A DNA stretch of 14,161 nt, from NCBI GenBank assembly GCA_913049565.1, contig CAJWZG010000048.1, positions 1 through 14,161 on the forward strand, in the 5' to 3' direction. Source of the DNA: an uncultured Gammaproteobacteria bacterium (GTDB lineage: Bacteria; Pseudomonadota; Gammaproteobacteria; Pseudomonadales; Azotimanducaceae_A). A program made the position numbers and the translations under genes. Of the stretch, positions 11,118 to 14,161 are shown piece after piece. The notes under the pieces were generated by a model. It saw only the letters and a list, made by a program, of their open reading frames with translations, was not told the origin of the DNA and did not search any database. The first letter of the stretch is position 1, and each line of letters opens with the position of its first letter.

Positions 11118-11145
11118 ATTTTAACGGATGGCCTTTGACTGTCTA
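11118..11145 (-). promoter_or_regulatory. Candidate sigma70 promoter for fdxA
   Basis: Reading the - strand, TAGACA (11145-11140) and TAAAAT (11123-11118) are separated by 16 bp; each matches the -35/-10 consensus at five of six positions. The -35 box begins with the mutS stop codon TAG. The fdxA ATG is 41 bases beyond the -10 box. It would let fdxA be expressed apart from mutS. Prediction by eye only. Confidence 0.5.
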
Positions 11146-13794
11146 GTCGTGGGAAGGCTTTGGGTCAATCATGCGTTGCAGCCGGTCTAGCATGTCGAGT
11201 GCCTGACGTGGCGACATCTCGTCCACATCGATCTCCTGAAGCGCGTCTATCAGCTCAAGTGCCGCAGCGTCTTGGCTAAGCGGATCATGAGACTGGTCTG
11301 CACTGTCGCCTGCAACGAACAAATCCGATTGGCCAGTTAGCACCGAATCTCCTATCACCGACCTCTGCTCAAAACCTCTCAAACGAGCTCGTGCGATATC
11401 GAGCACTGGTCTTGGCACGCCAGCCAGTTTGGCTACTTGTATGCCATAGCTTTGGCTTGCCGCGCCGGCGAGTACGCGATACATAAAAACGATATCGCCC
11501 AGATGTTCCTTGGCGCTGAGGTGCACATTGCCCACGTTCGGGCATCGCCCGGGGAGGCTAGTGAGCTCGAAATAGTGGGTCGCAAATAACGTCAGCGCAT
11601 GGCTTTGTTCGGCGAGATTTTGCGCGCAGGCCCAGGCGAGGGCCAAACCGTCATAGGTACTTGTGCCTCGACCAATTTCATCCAACAGCACAAGGCTGTT
11701 GGCAGTGGCGTTATGTAAGATGTGGGCTGTTTCGGTCATCTCGACCATAAACGTCGACCGGCCGCCAGTGAGATCGTCTGCAGCGCCAATACGGGTGAAA
11801 ATTCGATCGATGGGCCCGAGCGTCGCAGCGCTCGCTGGTACATAACTGCCGACGTAAGCGAGCAAGCAGATCAGCGCCACCTGTCGCATGTAGGTGGATT
11901 TACCGCCCATATTGGGGCCTGTGACAATGAGCATGGATTGCTGTGGCGACAGGACAAGGTCATTGGAGATAAAAGCACGGGTAGAACTATTTTTGACCAC
12001 CGGGTGCCAGCCCTGTTCTATTTGCACGCCGCGGTGAGTGGAAAACACAGGAGCGCTAAGCCCCAGGGTATAGGCGCGCTCGGCAAAGCTTGCCAGTACA
12101 TCTATCTGAGCTACTGCGTCGCTGGCCGCGCGCAGGGCTCTACTCTGCTCTGCCAGCTCTATCATCAGATCGCCAAACAATTGCCTTTCTAATTGCAAGG
12201 ATTTGCTCTGGCTGCGAAGCGCATCTTCCTCAAAGGCTTTAAGTGCCGGAGTAATGTAGCGCTCAGCACTTTTTAAGGTTTGTCGCCGCACATATTCGGT
12301 GGGTATTTCCCCCTTGGCGGCTTTAGATGTCTCGATATAGTAGCCATGAACACGGTTATAGCCCACCTTGAGGGTGGCAATACCCGTGCGTTCGCGCTCA
12401 TCCCGCTCCAGTTCCGCAAGCCAGTTAGCTGAGTGGGAGGTTAATTGGCGCAGACGATCCAACTCCTCGTTGAATCCAAGAGAGAAAACGCCACCCTCAC
12501 GTAAGGTCACAGGCGGCTCATCCACCAGAGCTGACGTCAGCTCCCTGTGGAGCGAGGTAAAGTCTCCCAGGTTTTTCTGCAGAGCCTCATTAAGCTCGCC
12601 TGGAACCACGGTTAATGACTGTTTGACTTCTGGCAGTAGGGTCAGGGCGTCTCGAAGCTTGCCGATGTCTCGCGGCGAAGCAGATCCCAAATTGATACGG
12701 GTCAGGATCCGCTCGAGGTCGCCAATGGGTTTTATCTGGGCGCGAATTTCATCGACAGCGCGCAGATCTAGCACGTCGGTAATCCACTGCTGGCGCAGTT
12801 TCACCTGAATAACGTCTTGCAGCGGCTCGTGCAGCCAGCGCTGCAGCAACCGCCCTCCCATTGGAGTAACGCTGGTATCCATCAGACTCAGCAATGTGTG
12901 ATCGGTTGCGCCAGTGCTGCGCACGTCTATCTCTAGATTTCGTCTTGATTGCGCATCCATGCCGATAAACTGCGTGTTTTGCCGAAGCACCACGTGCTGC
13001 AAAAAATCTAAGGATTGGCATTGAGTGCCCTGTACATAAGAGAGCACGCTGGCTCCAGCCACCAGACAAGGTGATGTCACATCAATTTGGCAAACGACTG
13101 CAACGTCGTGATTGAAGTGTCGGTTGAGCACAGCTGCTGCCCCTCGGGCGTGGAATCGGCTGTCATCAATGCATGATACAGAAGCGAAGGCACTTAAGGG
13201 TTGTTGCCATGCTTCCGCCATGCTCTCGGGCAGCAAAATCTCCGCAGGTCTCATGGCGGTAATGGCGTCAAGTAGCATGTCTAAACCGCTGAGATGTTGG
13301 AGGTGCAGCTGGGCCGACGACAAATTTAATAGCGCCAGACCTACTTGGGATTCACGAACAAAGACGGCGACAGTCGAGCTGTCAGTTTTCGTCTCAAGAA
13401 GTGCGTCATCGGTGAGCGTTCCCGGAGTCACAATACGTTTTACCTGACGCTCAACCGGGCCTTTGGTCGTAGCAGGGTCGCCCACCTGTTCACATATTGC
13501 GACGCTACGGCCTAGTTTAACCAGTTTCGCTAAATAACCGTCTGCAGCATGGTAAGGCACACCGCACATTGGGATGGGGTCAGCGCCGGCATGGCCTCTA
13601 GCCGTTAACGTAATGTTCAGTAAGTCAGCGGCGACTTTCGCATCATCGAAAAAGAGCTCATAAAAGTCTCCCATGCGATAAAACAGGAGTGCGCTGGGAT
13701 GTTCAGCCTTGATGCCAAGATATTGCCGCATCATGGGTGTGAGCTTGCTGGCATCAGAAGGCGGTGCAGGTTTGGAAGATTCGTTGGAATTCAT
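11143..13794 (-). CDS. mutS: DNA mismatch repair protein MutS
   Basis: Recognises mispaired and unpaired bases and recruits MutL in an ATP-dependent way. From ATG 13794 it is 883 aa (E. coli 853). The mismatch-reading motif with Phe44 and Glu46 lies in [11 protein letters not shown]. Connector, lever ([23 protein letters not shown]) and clamp regions follow, then the ATPase with Walker [10 protein letters not shown] (626-634), Walker [17 protein letters not shown] (Asp705, Glu706) and the FATHYFEL signature. Near the C-terminus QSDLF (822-826) resembles a beta-clamp-binding peptide, and [13 protein letters not shown] is the tetramerisation helix region. The start is chosen because it leaves about 20 residues before PMMRQYL, near the family norm; ATG 13815 or TTG 13860 would add odd residues. 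Its ribosome site is weak. It faces the + strand cluster and precedes fdxA. Confidence 0.95.
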   Translation of the reverse strand: MNSNESSKPAPPSDASKLTPMMRQYLGIKAEHPSALLFYRMGDFYELFFDDAKVAADLLNITLTARGHAGADPIPMCGVPYHAADGYLAKLVKLGRSVAICEQVGDPATTKGPVERQVKRIVTPGTLTDDALLETKTDSSTVAVFVRESQVGLALLNLSSAQLHLQHLSGLDMLLDAITAMRPAEILLPESMAEAWQQPLSAFASVSCIDDSRFHARGAAAVLNRHFNHDVAVVCQIDVTSPCLVAGASVLSYVQGTQCQSLDFLQHVVLRQNTQFIGMDAQSRRNLEIDVRSTGATDHTLLSLMDTSVTPMGGRLLQRWLHEPLQDVIQVKLRQQWITDVLDLRAVDEIRAQIKPIGDLERILTRINLGSASPRDIGKLRDALTLLPEVKQSLTVVPGELNEALQKNLGDFTSLHRELTSALVDEPPVTLREGGVFSLGFNEELDRLRQLTSHSANWLAELERDERERTGIATLKVGYNRVHGYYIETSKAAKGEIPTEYVRRQTLKSAERYITPALKAFEEDALRSQSKSLQLERQLFGDLMIELAEQSRALRAASDAVAQIDVLASFAERAYTLGLSAPVFSTHRGVQIEQGWHPVVKNSSTRAFISNDLVLSPQQSMLIVTGPNMGGKSTYMRQVALICLLAYVGSYVPASAATLGPIDRIFTRIGAADDLTGGRSTFMVEMTETAHILHNATANSLVLLDEIGRGTSTYDGLALAWACAQNLAEQSHALTLFATHYFELTSLPGRCPNVGNVHLSAKEHLGDIVFMYRVLAGAASQSYGIQVAKLAGVPRPVLDIARARLRGFEQRSVIGDSVLTGQSDLFVAGDSADQSHDPLSQDAAALELIDALQEIDVDEMSPRQALDMLDRLQRMIDPKPSHD

Positions 13795-13799
13795 GCTCG

Positions 13800-14111
13800 T
13801 TAAGAAGTTGCCCATGCCCACGCGGGTTGGCAGTGAACTACAGCAAGCAAACCTTGGCAACCGTTTAGAAATGGCGAAACGATGGTTTTGATCTTAGCTG
13901 TAGCAGGGTATTCTCGCTTCATTCTTTTTGGGTCATGAAGATAGAAAACTACTGGATCAACAGAAAACTCAGCTGCATCTCTTATGTACTTGTAATACTC
14001 TGTGTTACTACGAGATGCTTCTGATCGGTTTGCACCGCCAGCATATCTTACATCACTCCCACCAGTAAATTTGCCTTTGTCTTGCAGATGTTTTATTTCT
14101 TGTAAATAATA
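13800..14111 (-). other. Startless open frame in AT-rich segment, possible gene fragment or assembly join
   Basis: On the - strand an open frame of about 103 codons runs from just after an in-frame TAA (14114-14112) to a TAA at 13802-13800, five bases before the mutS ATG. It has no ATG, GTG or TTG until an internal ATG about two-thirds of the way along. Its first part reads like real protein, for example FTGGSDVRYAGGANRSEASR and DPVVFYLHDPKRMKREYP, with AT-ending codons. The last 25 or so codons, nearest mutS, look non-coding in character. I do not recognise the family. It may be a truncated foreign or phage gene, or a chimeric contig end. No function is assigned. Confidence 0.35.
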
Positions 14112-14161
14112 TTAGTCTGCTGCGATCGGGGTTAAGAAGACAACAACTTGGGGACTCATTA
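13861..14161. other. AT-rich region upstream of mutS at the window end
   Basis: By direct count 13921-14100 is about 39% G+C, clearly below the housekeeping genes of the window (mid-50s by eye). In Pseudomonas the cinA/recA region lies beyond mutS; nothing like cinA or recA is readable in either direction in the bases available. No tRNA, terminal repeat or clear promoter for mutS was seen. A 15-codon ATG-started frame on the - strand (from 14159, MSPQVVVFLTPIAAD) ends at the TAA at 14114-14112 and is probably chance. Confidence 0.4.

Noticed and set aside
13795..13860. TTG (13860) or ATG (13815) start for MutS
   Set aside because: The added residues are Cys-rich or unlike MutS N-termini; ATG 13794 already gives a longer leader than E. 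coli MutS.

Overview
The window is a gammaproteobacterial chromosome segment with the well-known housekeeping order dnaE - tilS - pyrG - kdsA - eno - ftsB - truD - pcm - (DUF368) - nlpD on the + strand, facing mutS - fdxA on the - strand. Protein similarity and gene order are closest to the Pseudomonas-type locus. Moderate GC and tight packing fit a free-living, probably aquatic, gammaproteobacterium. The genus cannot be named from this sequence alone.

Layout: 1-1431 is the 3' part of dnaE, cut by the window edge. 1469-2770 is tilS, and a 176-bp leader with an inverted repeat precedes pyrG (2947-4581). kdsA (4692-5528), eno (5553-6866), ftsB (6880-7161), truD (7158-8213) and pcm (8210-8875) follow with short gaps or 4-bp overlaps. 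A DUF368 (PopT-like) membrane protein (8931-9881) overlaps the start of the NlpD-like lipoprotein (9881-10738) by one base. Convergent to it are fdxA (10753-11076) and mutS (11143-13794). The last ~300 bases are distinctly AT-rich and hold only a startless open frame.

The genes mix information processing (replication, mismatch repair, tRNA lysidine and pseudouridine), CTP supply, glycolysis, Kdo synthesis for LPS, and cell division/envelope work (FtsB, NlpD, DUF368). They share compact transcription rather than one pathway.

Compared with the Pseudomonas order, five genes are missing at clean junctions: accA (dnaE/tilS), ispD and ispF (ftsB/truD), surE (truD/pcm) and rpoS (nlpD/fdxA). One gene, DUF368, is added. 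Three proteins show unusual key residues: DnaE lacks the Gln of its internal clamp-binding motif, PyrG has His where class I glutamine amidotransferases carry Gln four residues after the catalytic Cys, and KdsA is the metal-dependent Cys type rather than the Asn type of E. coli and Pseudomonas. I see no defence system, mobile element, CRISPR array or structural RNA gene.
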